The notes under the pieces were generated by a model that saw only the letters and a list, made by a program, of their open reading frames with translations, had not been told where the DNA came from and ran no database searches. A stretch of 64,000 nucleotides of DNA. Origin: Phytophthora quininea. Its lineage: Eukaryota > Oomycota > Peronosporomycetes > Peronosporales > Peronosporaceae. The translations under genes and the position numbers were made by a program. Shown piece by piece: positions 10,088 to 20,511 of this stretch. Location: NCBI GenBank assembly GCA_011947345.1, contig JAAVTG010001021.1, positions 124,001 to 188,000 of the forward strand, written 5' to 3'. Numbering within the stretch: the first letter of the stretch is position 1; each line of letters begins with the position of its first letter.

Positions 10088-11245
10088 TTACGGGTTCAAC
10101 GGACGCTGCACTTTGGCCAAATCCCACTCCATCACGGGCTCGTTCTCGCGCGCAGTGAGGATTTCGTAACCGGTCTCCGTCACGAGGAACGTGTGCTCGA
10201 ACTGCGCCGAGCGCTTGCCGTCCACCGTCACAGCCGTCCAGTCATCTGGCCACGTCTTGTCGCGCCAAGAGCCGACGTTGATCATCGGCTCGATGGTGAA
10301 GATCATGCCGGGCTTCATAATACCTACGGCCTTGTTCTTAGCGTAGTGAGGCACGTTCGGCGTGCAGTGGAACAGCGAGCCGATACCGTGGCCGCAGTAC
10401 GTCTTGACCACCGAGAAATCCTGCGCATTTGCGACCGCCGCAATGTGTTTGCCAAGCTCACGAAACATCGTACCGGGACGCACGAGCTTGGCCGCCGCCG
10501 CCAGCGCATCAAACGCCGTCTTGACTAGACGGACGCCTTCCTCATCCACGTTGCCGACCAGGAATGTGTCGTTCAAATCGCCGTGGTAGCCGTTCTTGTA
10601 GACCGTCACGTCCAAGTTGACAATGTCGCCATCCTCCAGCGGACGCGAGTCCGGAATGCCATGACAGATCACTTCGTTGACTGAAATACACACCGATTTG
10701 GGGAAATGGTAGTAGTTCAGAGGTGACGGGTAGCAGTCCCGCTCCATGCAAGCTTGATGCACGATCTTGTCGATCTCGTCGCCGGTGACACCGACACGAA
10801 GCGCTCTACCGGCAATGTCCAGCACTTCTCGACCGGCTTTGCAGGCCGCTCGGATGCCCTCGATCTGCTCTGCAGAGTAGATGGGGATGGTCTTGCCGGC
10901 CTTCTGCTCCGACACGGGGATGCCGTCGTCGGCGTAGTCTGGGCGCTGGATGTGGTCGGGCACGAAGCTCGTGTCGGACACGTCGCCCGGACGCAGCTTG
11001 CCTGTGAACTCGAAGCCGTCAAAGGGCGACGTGCTCTCGGCCCGGGCCTGTTCCTCGGCGAGGGCCTGCGTAAACATTTTGTGCAGCGCCTTGTGCGAGC
11101 TCCAGTAGCCCTTGAAGCAGTCCTGCGAGCAGAAGGTGCTCATGGCCGACGGGATGCCCAGCTTCTTGCAGGTCGGGCATACGAGCGAGCCGCTCTTGCC
11201 GCAGTTGGGCGTCACGCACGGAGCTCCTGCCATCTCGGTTGCCAA
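10088..11245 (-). CDS. Methionine aminopeptidase 1 (copy C)
   Basis: Intact, intronless, 385 residues, starting MATEMAGAPCVTPNC at 11245. It is the best-preserved copy. An N-terminal zinc-finger region (residues about 10-55) is followed by a type 1 methionine aminopeptidase domain. The five metal ligands are present: Asp in NLDVTVY, Asp in HGDLNDT, His in CGHGIG, Glu in FTIEPMI and Glu in SAQFEHT. The family's usual length is about 370-390 residues. The arrangement with copies A and B, all on the minus strand, shows local duplication; EXO1 and the TMEM138-like gene lie between A and B. Confidence 0.95.
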   Translation of the reverse strand: MATEMAGAPCVTPNCGKSGSLVCPTCKKLGIPSAMSTFCSQDCFKGYWSSHKALHKMFTQALAEEQARAESTSPFDGFEFTGKLRPGDVSDTSFVPDHIQRPDYADDGIPVSEQKAGKTIPIYSAEQIEGIRAACKAGREVLDIAGRALRVGVTGDEIDKIVHQACMERDCYPSPLNYYHFPKSVCISVNEVICHGIPDSRPLEDGDIVNLDVTVYKNGYHGDLNDTFLVGNVDEEGVRLVKTAFDALAAAAKLVRPGTMFRELGKHIAAVANAQDFSVVKTYCGHGIGSLFHCTPNVPHYAKNKAVGIMKPGMIFTIEPMINVGSWRDKTWPDDWTAVTVDGKRSAQFEHTFLVTETGYEILTARENEPVMEWDLAKVQRPLNP

Positions 11246-11456
11246 TGGTCGAATGACGGTTTTGATAGGTGAGGAAAGACCTATTTATGAGGCAAAATAC
11301 ACAATTGGGTCAAAACAGCTTGAAGCGACGTGATGCCGCAATATCTCGAGGTCATGACGCCCGAAGACGGCAGAGCGATGCACACGCTGCAGGTGCGGCT
11401 CGGTAGTAGACAGGTGTATACTCTGCTTGAATGACACCAGATCTGTGACTGTGTAG

Positions 11457-14400
11457 ATGGAGCAAGAGATCGAGGACAGCATCCCTATCCGTACGTAACT
11501 GTTGTCAAATAAGTTGTAATATGCCTAATTGATTGTCTTTGGACAGGAGAGAGCGCTTCCAGGCTCGACATCAGGATCAGCGAGGTCAGCAGCAATGAGA
11601 AGCCTCGCTCCATCGCCCGGGTGTATGTCCCGACGCTGCAGGAGCGCGCCCGCAACATGATGGCCGGTCGTTTCGGACTCTCTCGAGATCGTCAACTTTT
11701 CTCTCAGTATGCTCATCTTCTTCGCCTATATTGCTGAGGTTCGTGGTGTCTTTTTATACATAAGCAAACGGTGGAGGACTAACGTGCCGGTGATCTTGTA
11801 GCTCTATGACGAAGACATTTACTACTCGCACTCCCGCACGGCCGTTGAGGCTGTTGCGACGGCGTTCTTTGTCTTCGACTTTGGACTGCATCTGTTCGTC
11901 GCCGAAAACTCCTGGAAATACGTCCTCTCTGGGCATGGAATGATCGATCTGCTGACGATTATTCCATCGCTAATCGTGGTAAGATATTTTCCTTTTTCCA
12001 CGATAGAAGAAACACTAAATGCCGAGTTACTTGTCATCATAGTTTGCGGACCCAAACAGTCGTTCCCAAATGATGCTTGTGTTTCGTGTTCTCCGGATTT
12101 TCCGTGCATTGAGGGTGCTGCGACTGGCTCACTACATCCAATACAAGAAACATGGCTTTGAGTACGAGGTGAGTACAATTACGTGTGGAATCTTGGTCGC
12201 AGTAGTAACATCTTAACGTCTCATTAGCTCGGCGTGTTTATTCTGTCGACCATTGCTGTTATTCTCTGTGCAGCGGGAATTTATCAAGCGCTGGAATCCA
12301 ACGCGTACACTGAAGACAAAACTCTTAAGTTCCATGACGCGTTATATTTCGTATTGGTGACCGTATCGACGATAGGTACAGTCGAGCCAAACATTTTGTT
12401 CATTTGTCCGAGCCATGCTAATTCGCTATGTTTCCTGAACCTAGGATATGGAGATATCACTCCAAGAACCGAATTGGGCCACGTGTTCGTGATCATCGTG
12501 ATTATCGGTATCTTCACGATTGTTCCTGCTGAAGTGAACAAGCTCAACGCTCTCGCAAAGCAAAACAATTCCTGGGACAAAGATGTGGATGTCAATCCGT
12601 CTGGACATGTGATTGTCTCTGGTTATAATCTGACTGTCAGTACAGTCATGGAGTTCCTCCAAGAGTTTTATCACCCAAGCCGCGGCACCATCAATTTGGA
12701 CGTGGTCTTCATCAGTGATGAACCTCCGTCTTTAGATTTAATACGTGTGCTGGCAAAGCAGCAATACCGTCGACGAACGAGTTACATCAGGGGCAGTCTG
12801 ACGTTGGGTCGCGATCAGCGTCGCGCGAAGATGGAAACAGCAACAGCGGTGTTTTTCCTAGCCAACAATCGACACGAACCAGCGCAACAGGATGCAGCCA
12901 CCATTTTGCACGCAGTCTCCATTCGAAACTATGCAGATAGCTGTGGAAAGCACGTGGACGTCTATGTACAGCTCCTTTCGCGTGTGTATGACTACGAAAT
13001 GTCGTCGAGTTTGCTTGGTGCCAATGCGACGAATACCTCAGCGCTAAAAGATATGCTGCTAGCTCGTGCCGCTGTGTGCCCCGGATCCAGTACTCTCATT
13101 TTGAATTTAATTCGCTCGTATCACGTGGGCCAATATGTCAAGCGACGCACATGGGGAAAATGTGGATTTACGAGGTATGTCCAGTATATTTTTATTGTAT
13201 TTTTGTATCCTGATTGCTTTTTTCTCCTCGTCGTTAGTATTTGGACGGAATGACATATCAAATATTCCCAGTGATCTTCTCGACTCGCTTTGAACACAAG
13301 AGATTTGATGTTGTGGCTCGTCACTTTTACGAGAAGTTTGGGGCGCTCCTTATTGCTGTTTTGAACTCGAATGGCAGCCGAGATCTCAATAGTTATATGC
13401 CTACGAATCCTATTCGGCTGGTCCCGTTTCGATCATTTATTCGTGAAGGGTACGTGCAGTCAACGCAATATATTTTGATGACTTGCATTGACCTATTTGG
13501 AATGCTTTTGACAGAGACATCGGCTTTGTGATCGCGAAAACCGCGTCGGACGTGATTGGAATTGTCAGCTCGTACGGATATTGGGAGAGAGGTGAAGAAG
13601 GACATCGGGGACCTTCTGAGAGTTTTCTGTCAACTTCTGTGCGTGTTTCGTCAGACACACTCTGGCGTCGTCGGTCTCCTCACAAAAATTTCCGCGCTGC
13701 TCGCCGGGCAGCATCGGTTCGAAATCTTCACCTAGAAGTCCCGCTAGACCACGCGAACGTCAACCGGCGGGAAGAACCTTTTAAACGAGGAGATATCGCT
13801 AGTTATGGGGATGCGAAAGCTCCAGATGCTTTACCACCTACTGGAAAGCCACCACCACTTCGAATTAACCGAGAGTCCATGCCGTCTCTCGTGATGTCTC
13901 CATTATTTGGCAATCAACTGCACGTTGCCATTCGAAGCAAAGATGAGCAAGAGATCGGCGAGATTTTCGACAGAGACCACTTTCGCTCCGACGTAAAGGG
14001 GCAATCTGGCCACTACGTCATTTGCTCGAGGAGTTTGACCGATGCAGTGTCGATTGCTACTTTTCTACGAGATTACATCGGACAGGAGTATGAGTACGAG
14101 GAACGCGAGAGTGAGAAGCATCGGTTTCCGGAATTTACGCGGGTGGTTTTGTTAATGGCGCGGAAACCAACAGCAAAAGATTTGATGAGCGTCGCGGAGG
14201 AAATGTCAGCCGATTTCCTCCGTAATATTATCGTAGTTACCGGTAGCCCGGCCAGGAGTTCCGATCTTGTACGTGCTGAGGCTGCGAAAGCTCGACAAGT
14301 CGTGATTTTGCCTCTCGACCAAAGCGTGCCAAGGGAAGGAGACCAACTAGCATCTATATATGAGGCCACGGAGCTAAGTCTTCGTGGACGAACGACTTGG

Positions 14401-15249
14401 GCAGATGACGAACGTCTAGCAGATTTTGGGGTTGTTTGTTCTCTCTTAGCTGTTGAGGTTACCAAACAAGGGTTGTCAAGAAATACTACTCCTCTAGGTC
14501 GCCGTCGACACAGCAGCAGCAGACTTAGTAGTGAAGCATCGCCGACGATGCGTACTTCGTTCAGACGTGAGATCGATCAAGGGATCCCGCTAGAAAGTGT
14601 GAAGCTCAGAACGTTAGGCCGCATTCCTGGTCTTGACCCGGGTATCTTTCGGGAAAAGTCCGACATCATCGAAGCAGCGTTACAACAACATTACGAATCT
14701 CAAGCAGTACTGGCGACGGAGAGAAAACAAACCACTACAAGTTCGTGGTCCACCGCTTCAACAAATACGCTAGCAGTACTGCACTATGCGTGCAATGCCA
14801 AGTTCTGTCGCCCGTGTGATGAAGCCGTTCAAGATGAACTGCCGTCCTTGACGCCGCTGTTTGCAGGAGGTGGCATTTTCTTGTCGAGTCTCTTGAATCG
14901 CATTGTTTGCCAGGCATTCTATAATCCCTACGCTACGGATGTGATCGAAGCGTTGGCAAATGGGACAGGATCAGGCTTGTCCGAAAAGGATATAAGCCCG
15001 CTCAATAGACCAAGCAATGGTGCTTCTGGCCATCCTCACCGCCGGCTCTTTGATGTGGAGCTTGACGAGCAGTATGTTGGAGGAGCTTTCTTGGACGTGT
15101 TTCTGGATTTTATCGCCAACGAAATGCTCGTCATTGGCGTATTGCGTCATACATCTCCCGAGCTGGAGAACTTGCTCCCGTTCGTGTACACATGCCCACC
15201 TCCATCAACCAGTATGCATACCGGTGACCGACTATTTGTACTGGGGTAG
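11457..15249 (+). CDS. BK-type (Slo-like) potassium channel with two RCK domains
   Basis: Membrane K+ channel gated by voltage and/or cytosolic ligands. The start taken is the ATG at 11457 (MEQEIEDSIPIR), with the second exon from 11547. S1 (SMLIFFAYIAE), S2/S3 and an Arg-spaced S4 (FRVLRIFRALRVLRL) are followed by the pore, where the TVSTIG / YGDITP selectivity filter is split by an intron at about 12374-12443. Two cytosolic RCK modules follow: GHVIVSGYNL near 12602 and GHYVICSRSL near 14010. The tail ends HTGDRLFVLG. Two reading-frame problems exist. Near 11668 (GTCGTTTCGG) S1 is out of frame with the N-terminal exon. Near 13180-13240 the GTATGT donor and the following exon do not match in phase. 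I cannot tell error from decay, but everything else is conserved. The Ca2+-binding residues of animal BK channels were not checked. Confidence 0.85.
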
Positions 15250-15324
15250 CAACAAGCACAAAAACCTCAATCGATTTATTGATCAAATGGCCGGTATTCA
15301 TCGCTGCTTCTACTTATCTTCTTC

Positions 15325-17109
15325 TCACTGGTGCAGCACGAGATCCAGGCTTCGCGCCAACCGGTTTCCTAGCCGATGACTTGATGCTATCGCGCTGAGA
15401 TTTTCTCGGCAGAAATTGATGTGCCGCTCTGCTGCCTTCTCATTGAAGCGGCGACTGCAGTACTCACACTGAATGAGACTGGGGTCAGGTGCGGAGGGCA
15501 TCGCTGGTGGCAGTTCCTTTCCTTCCTTCAGCGCTTTCGTGACGTCGCGACTAGCCTTCATGGCGTTGCGGAACATTTCGCTTTTCTGTTTCCAGTCGGC
15601 AGCCTTGTTCACCTTAATGGGCTGCTCAGTCGCTGATAATGGCGCTCGCCGACCCCCACCATTCGAACTTTTCGCTTTTGCTTCTCGCGCGAGCTTCTCA
15701 GCTTCTGTTCCCTCGAGACGCTTTGCTGCCATGTTGAAAACCTTGCGCTGGCCGGAGAAAACCTTCTCACAGATGCGCTGGTGCTTCTGGAAAGACGCGA
15801 TATTGAATTTGCGGTTGCAATTGTGGCATTGCTCCATCTCTTCAGATTCATCCGCGTACTCATCCTAATCAAAGCCGGAGATCGTTAAGCCTTCAACACA
15901 AGAACAATTGCAGGGAAATAGTACTTACGAGCTGCTCAGAGAGGTTAAACCCGGACGAAATGGGTGGCGGGTAGTGAGTACCTCCAGCATCATCGTCGTT
16001 CCCATTGTGTACTGATATCTGTCGGTTGGCAGAAGGAGCCTGAGATGCTCGTTGAGCAGGAGCTCGTCGGGGAGCAACTGGTTGTCGTGGCGGAGGAGTC
16101 GGCGTGTCTCGCGCTATCGAGACTGGAGGGACTCGAGCTGAATGAACCACTGCGCTAGGAATATTTTTCTCGACGAACAGAGATGCCTGGTTTGTCGGTG
16201 CACTTCTCGCCTTTCGTCGAGACATTTTGGACTTGAGCAGCATCAATGAGTTCTACACAACAAATTCTGTTAGACAAACAAAGAATAGTCGGCTTCCTGA
16301 AAACCCACGTACCCCCATTTCATTCTGCGATGCCGTGAAGCGAGAGCTGTTGGGTTGGGAAGTGAACGGATCACTAGATGGCGCAGCTCTCGGCTCTCTG
16401 CGACGAATTGGCGGGTCGGGAGGATTTGAGTTGAACGTGGACATTGGAGTTCCACCACCACCGCCAGCGCACTTTGGGCATCCACAGCTTGAATTTCGTA
16501 GACACGGCCCCGCGTGGTTTCCTGCGCGTGGTGCTGCCGTCTTTCGAATGGGCATGTCTTCAATCTCTCGTCCTGTAGTGCGTTTCACTTCTCGGAACAA
16601 CGTATCATGCTCTGAGTCAATCCCACCAGTCCATTAGAACAGCAGCAAGACTGAGCAAGTACAAGATATCTAACACATACCCGGTTCGAGTGGTGCCATG
16701 GGAGATGTGGGCTCTTGCGGTGCTGAAGACGCTTTCTTTGGATATCTGCGGGACAAGCTGTCGAGTGCATCGTGCTCGTAGCTGGTTGGGTCGTTTACAT
16801 TGTTGTTTCCATAACTTCTGTAGTTCATATTGTTTTTGGAAGACTGATCAGGCTCTTCTCGGGATGGAGGTGGCGAATTTCGTGCTCTTGGGTTTACTCT
16901 GTCCACAGATAAATGATCTGACTAAAAAAAAAAGCCGCAATGGGGAACACGAACGACAAGGTAGACTTACTTTGGTGCAAACGTGTGCTCCTCAGAGAAT
17001 ACCCCCGCTGCCGCTGTTCACGAAGTTCTTTTGCACGCTCCTTCTTCTCGAGCTGCCTTTTGGCATAATCCGTAGGGTCGCAACGCAAACGAGTACCAGG
17101 CTGCTGCAT
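15325..17109 (-). CDS. C2HC zinc-finger protein, ZC2HC1-like
   Basis: The last exon (15325 to about 15866) carries two C2HC fingers of the ZC2HC1 (FAM164) type: CHNCNRKF ... KHQRIC and CEYCSRRF ... RHINFC. They are separated by a basic, Lys-rich linker. Upstream exons on the minus strand are about 15930-16247 (Pro-rich, ending NLSEQL at a GTAAGT donor, phase 0), 16310-16616 (contains CGCPKC and a Gly run) and 16681-16906 (Ser/Pro-rich). The likely first exon begins at the ATG at 17109 (MQQPGTRLRCDPTDYAKRQ) and is rich in charged helix. The junction between the first two exons is ambiguous. The molecular role of this family is not well known; the fingers are the only solid domain. Confidence 0.7.
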
Positions 17110-17367
17110 CAATATCTGCAGCACTAGGTGGCTGTTACGGTGGACAAGAAGAACACAAGCACGGTAGGGAGGAACCGCGCCGAGTCGAGCAGAGCAGGGC
17201 AAGGCGAGGCGAAACACTTGTGCTGGATGCCCCAATGCTGCCGAGCTCGTACGTTTCCTCCACTGCAGCTGCAACGCACGACTCGCATATTAGCCGAAAG
17301 CTATTGATATCACCATTGCATCCGTTATTACTCGGTCTACACAAGAATAGGGATCTTCGATGGTCGT

Positions 17368-18842
17368 TCAATGAGTCGGACGAGTTGTGAGTAGTTCACC
17401 GACAACCTCTCGAACCCACGGCTGCGTGAACTGTTGCGGCTGAGGAATGGTGAATTCATCCAGCTCACTTTCAGCAACTAAAATCTGCAAGCCCAAATAG
17501 ACAATAGTTGAGAAGTGTGCGTACAGAATAGAATAGAATCAACTCAAACGAACCTGCTCGTCAGCCTCTTGCGATTTCTGGACATCTGCCATGAATCCAC
17601 AAGGATCTTGTGCGAACTGCGCCATCCACTCCTTCTTGCGAGTGTAGTTTTGCAACCGTTCCAGGATATCCAACTCCTGCGCCTTGAGCAGATCCATCTC
17701 TTTCCTTTGATCTTGCTGCAGCTCCTCGCACTCCTTGAGCGCGACAGCTCGCGTTTTGTCGAGCTCAGATGTGGCTGCAATATCCACGTCGAAGAATTTC
17801 TCATCTAGTAGCTCCGAGTCGGTAGCCGCAGCGAGACTCAGCGTATACTCAAGGTCAATGATGCTGATCGGGGTCAGGTGTTGCTTCAGCGCCACAACGA
17901 TCGACGTGAACGGTAGCGAGACGCAGTTGAGGACTTGAGTGAGTCTGTCGTCGCACACGACCACCCGACAGTCGTCCTCCTTCATCAAGTTGCGCAGCTT
18001 GATGTACTCCCACATGGCCAGCACAATGTCTTGCTTGGTAAATGCCTTGGCCGGGCCAAGGTATTGCCCAAGTGCAGACTCGAGCTCGGGCGAGATCGTA
18101 AACCGCTCGGGGATTTGAGCTGGCAGTAGTTTAATCCGCACAGTCTGCGCCGTGCTTCCTGAGCGCGAGATCTCGAGACCATCCACATCATGGCTTGTCT
18201 TCTGAAAGCTCGTCCACTGCAGCGAAGCATTAGATCAACTCGGTACTTCTTCTGTAGACTTTACAGACCCACCTCTATCACATGGTCCGAATAAATGTGC
18301 GGGTCCAGCTCAATGGACGCCTTGCGGAAGTAGTTTGAGAATTTCTGCATTGCAAAACCCAGAGCCGTTTAGTTTCGTCATTCTACCTGCATATTTTCTG
18401 TATCTCAACTCACCACTGTACTGGGCTGGCCTGTGGACGCATCGATGCCTTCGATACGCAGCGTCCACTTGCCAGGAACGGGCGGCGAGTTCTCCTTGGC
18501 CTCCACAGGCGGCACGTAGGTGTGGTACACGCGGACCTGGAGCTGCTTGGTCTCCGTCTGCGCGTTGCAAATGCAGAAAGTAAGGTAAAGGAAATAACGA
18601 GCCTGTATAAAAGCTGTTGAACCTGTCGCGGGTAAAAGCGCTCGCTGCGTAGTTCCCGAGTCATGCGCTGCAGTCGCGTCGTGAGCTGCTGGTGCGCCGT
18701 CTGCGTGCGCTTCAGCAGGTCGATCTCCTGCTGGCAGGGCCACTCGCCATGGAGAAGGTCCTGCGGGGGTAGAGCGCGTTAGGATACAGGCGTGAGAGGC
18801 AGCGAGATGGCTAGCAACACGCACTAGCGGCAGCTCGTTCAT
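17368..18842 (-). CDS. SWI/SNF subunit BAF60/SMARCD (SWIB domain)
   Basis: Core subunit of SWI/SNF-type chromatin remodellers, nuclear. It starts with an 18-base first exon (MNELPL, ATG at 18842, donor GTGCGT). Next come the DLLHGEWPCQQEIDLLKRTQ exon, the QVRVYHTYVPP / GKWTLRIEG exon, the FSNYFRKASIELDPHIYSDH exon and the large exon 17539 to about 18222. That exon holds the SWIB/MDM2 fold (ERFTISPELESALGQYLG ... DDCRVVVCDDRLTQVLN), then a coiled-coil segment (LKECEELQQDQRKEMDLLKA). The final exon (17368-17488) ends PWVREVVGELLTTRPTH, matching the conserved PWV near the C-terminus of BAF60 proteins. No frame break was seen. Confidence 0.9.
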
Positions 18843-19328
18843 GGTCGGCAAAAATACGATTTACAACTTTGGTAGTATGGTAAACGCATCTAGAAATAAA
18901 TAGAAACAGTTGTCTAATTGAACCTATACTTTGATCAAGTCAAACGACGTTGACAACTACGGCCCCCGGTTCTGCTTAGGCGATCATCATGAGCTTTGAC
19001 TCGACAGCTCTCTGTCTCCGCCACGCAGACTGTAATGTTGTATCGACTGCACGACCGCATTATCGCAGTCTCGGATCTCCGTCCGCATGTGCACCCGGCA
19101 CCACCACGATCCAGTCAAAGACAGCAGCCGGTAGAGGATCCGCGGCTATCGTCTTCTCACATACAAAACCCAAGTGACTTTCCCCTATTCCTCGACTCTG
19201 CGCCAGTCTGAACATTCCGCCCCAGTCGAACACTTTCGAGCCGTCAAGAGCTCCATCCTCAGACTTGGATCAGGCAGGCGGCGCAGCGGAGCCGCTCGAT
19301 CGACACAACGGCCGGAGGCATCGCCGTC
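18843..19328. other. Divergent promoter region of BAF60 and tetraspanin genes
   Basis: I see no supported gene. Short overlapping plus ORFs (18989-19211) are not recognisable. The stretch between the two ATGs must hold both promoters; no clear core element was identified by eye. Confidence 0.5.
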
Positions 19329-20417
19329 ATGGAGGAGCGCGGCGGCTACGGAGCCAGCGGTATGGCGTACGTGGGTGGACTGGGCAACGTGGCCAAGGTG
19401 CTGCTGCTGCTACTGAACATGGCCTTCATGGTGGGCGGCTGCCTGCTCGTGTACTTCAGCCACCGCGTCAAGGCCTCAGGCTGGCTGGACGCCTTCCAGG
19501 GCGACTATGCCTGGATCGGCACGTCCACTTTCGTCTGCACGCTGGTGCTGGGCGCCGTGGTCATTGCGCTGTCGGCGCTCGGCTGCTTTGGCGCGCTACT
19601 ACAGCAGAAGCTGCTGCTTGTTATCTACGGTAGTGTGCTTCTACTCACCGCCATCTTATTCATCGTGGTGGCGGTGGGTGCGCACATGGCCAACTCTAAA
19701 GCCGACGACTGGAGCAGAACCGACTACCCGGCATCAGACAGCGAGGCGTCTTTGGGCGCCAATTTCAACGAGCTCTACTGCTACGCACAGGTTCCGTACT
19801 ACTGCACCGAAGCCAAGGTTAACACGGTGCTGGACATGTTCAACGTGTCGCTCTCGGGCTACTTCTCGGACTCGACCACCAACTTCACAGCCGTCTGCAG
19901 CAGCGTCAGCGTGTCGGCCATCGACGAGATCTGCGCCGTGTGCGACCTCGTCTCCCAGTATGAAGAGTACTCGGTCGTGCTGGACTGGGCCGAGGCCTCG
20001 TGTCCACGCACCAGCGCCAACCAGATCTGGTGCGGCGGCTTCCTCCTCAACGCGACCAACGCCGACGACATGTCGACCAGCGCGCCGTTCATGGAGTGCC
20101 GCAGCGCCTTCTACTCGCTCGTGGAGAAGTGGACCAACGTCGTGATGGTCGGCAGCATCATCATCATCATCGCCGCGGCCATCGTGCTCGCCATGACGTG
20201 CTTGCTCTGGAAGAACGTCCGTGCTGCACGGAATGACAAGGAGGCTGTCGTGCTGGTGGGTGGCCCGCCGGCGCCCATGTACCAGTTCACGGATCACAAC
20301 GCGTCGCTCTCAGGAACTAACGCCAGTACCAACAACACCAACAACTTCAGCATGAACTCGAACGCTGCGCCGTACAACCACGCAGCTGCTCACCGTCGGT
20401 ACGACAGCCCGTACTAA
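19329..20417 (+). CDS. Tetraspanin-like four-helix membrane protein
   Basis: Intronless, 362 residues, starting MEERGGYGASGMAYVGG. Helix 1 is VLLLLLNMAFMVGGCLLVYF, then a short loop, helices 2 and 3 (FVCTLVLGAVVIALSALGCF and LLLVIYGSVLLLTAILFIVV), a large extracellular loop of about 150 residues with Cys residues and several N-glycosylation sequons, and helix 4 (VVMVGSIIIIIAAAIVLAM). The classical CCG motif is missing; the loop has CAVC and other cysteines instead, so this is a divergent tetraspanin. A 60-residue Asn/Ser-rich cytosolic tail follows. The gene is convergent with NOC3, with 94 bases between the stops. Membrane organisation is the family's role; partners are unknown here. Confidence 0.8.
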   Translation: MEERGGYGASGMAYVGGLGNVAKVLLLLLNMAFMVGGCLLVYFSHRVKASGWLDAFQGDYAWIGTSTFVCTLVLGAVVIALSALGCFGALLQQKLLLVIYGSVLLLTAILFIVVAVGAHMANSKADDWSRTDYPASDSEASLGANFNELYCYAQVPYYCTEAKVNTVLDMFNVSLSGYFSDSTTNFTAVCSSVSVSAIDEICAVCDLVSQYEEYSVVLDWAEASCPRTSANQIWCGGFLLNATNADDMSTSAPFMECRSAFYSLVEKWTNVVMVGSIIIIIAAAIVLAMTCLLWKNVRAARNDKEAVVLVGGPPAPMYQFTDHNASLSGTNASTNNTNNFSMNSNAAPYNHAAAHRRYDSPY

Positions 20418-20511
20418 TGTTTTAACGAGGGGAAGACTCGTTCGCCCCCTTTGTAATAATGGTTTTGGCTCATGTTCAGGTGTTCTTGTGATGCATCTCT
20501 ATTATCTGCTC

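Noticed and set aside
20148..20175. CAT/ATC trinucleotide repeat
   Set aside because: It encodes the Ile run of the fourth membrane helix of the tetraspanin, an ordinary consequence of a hydrophobic helix rather than a separate repeat element.
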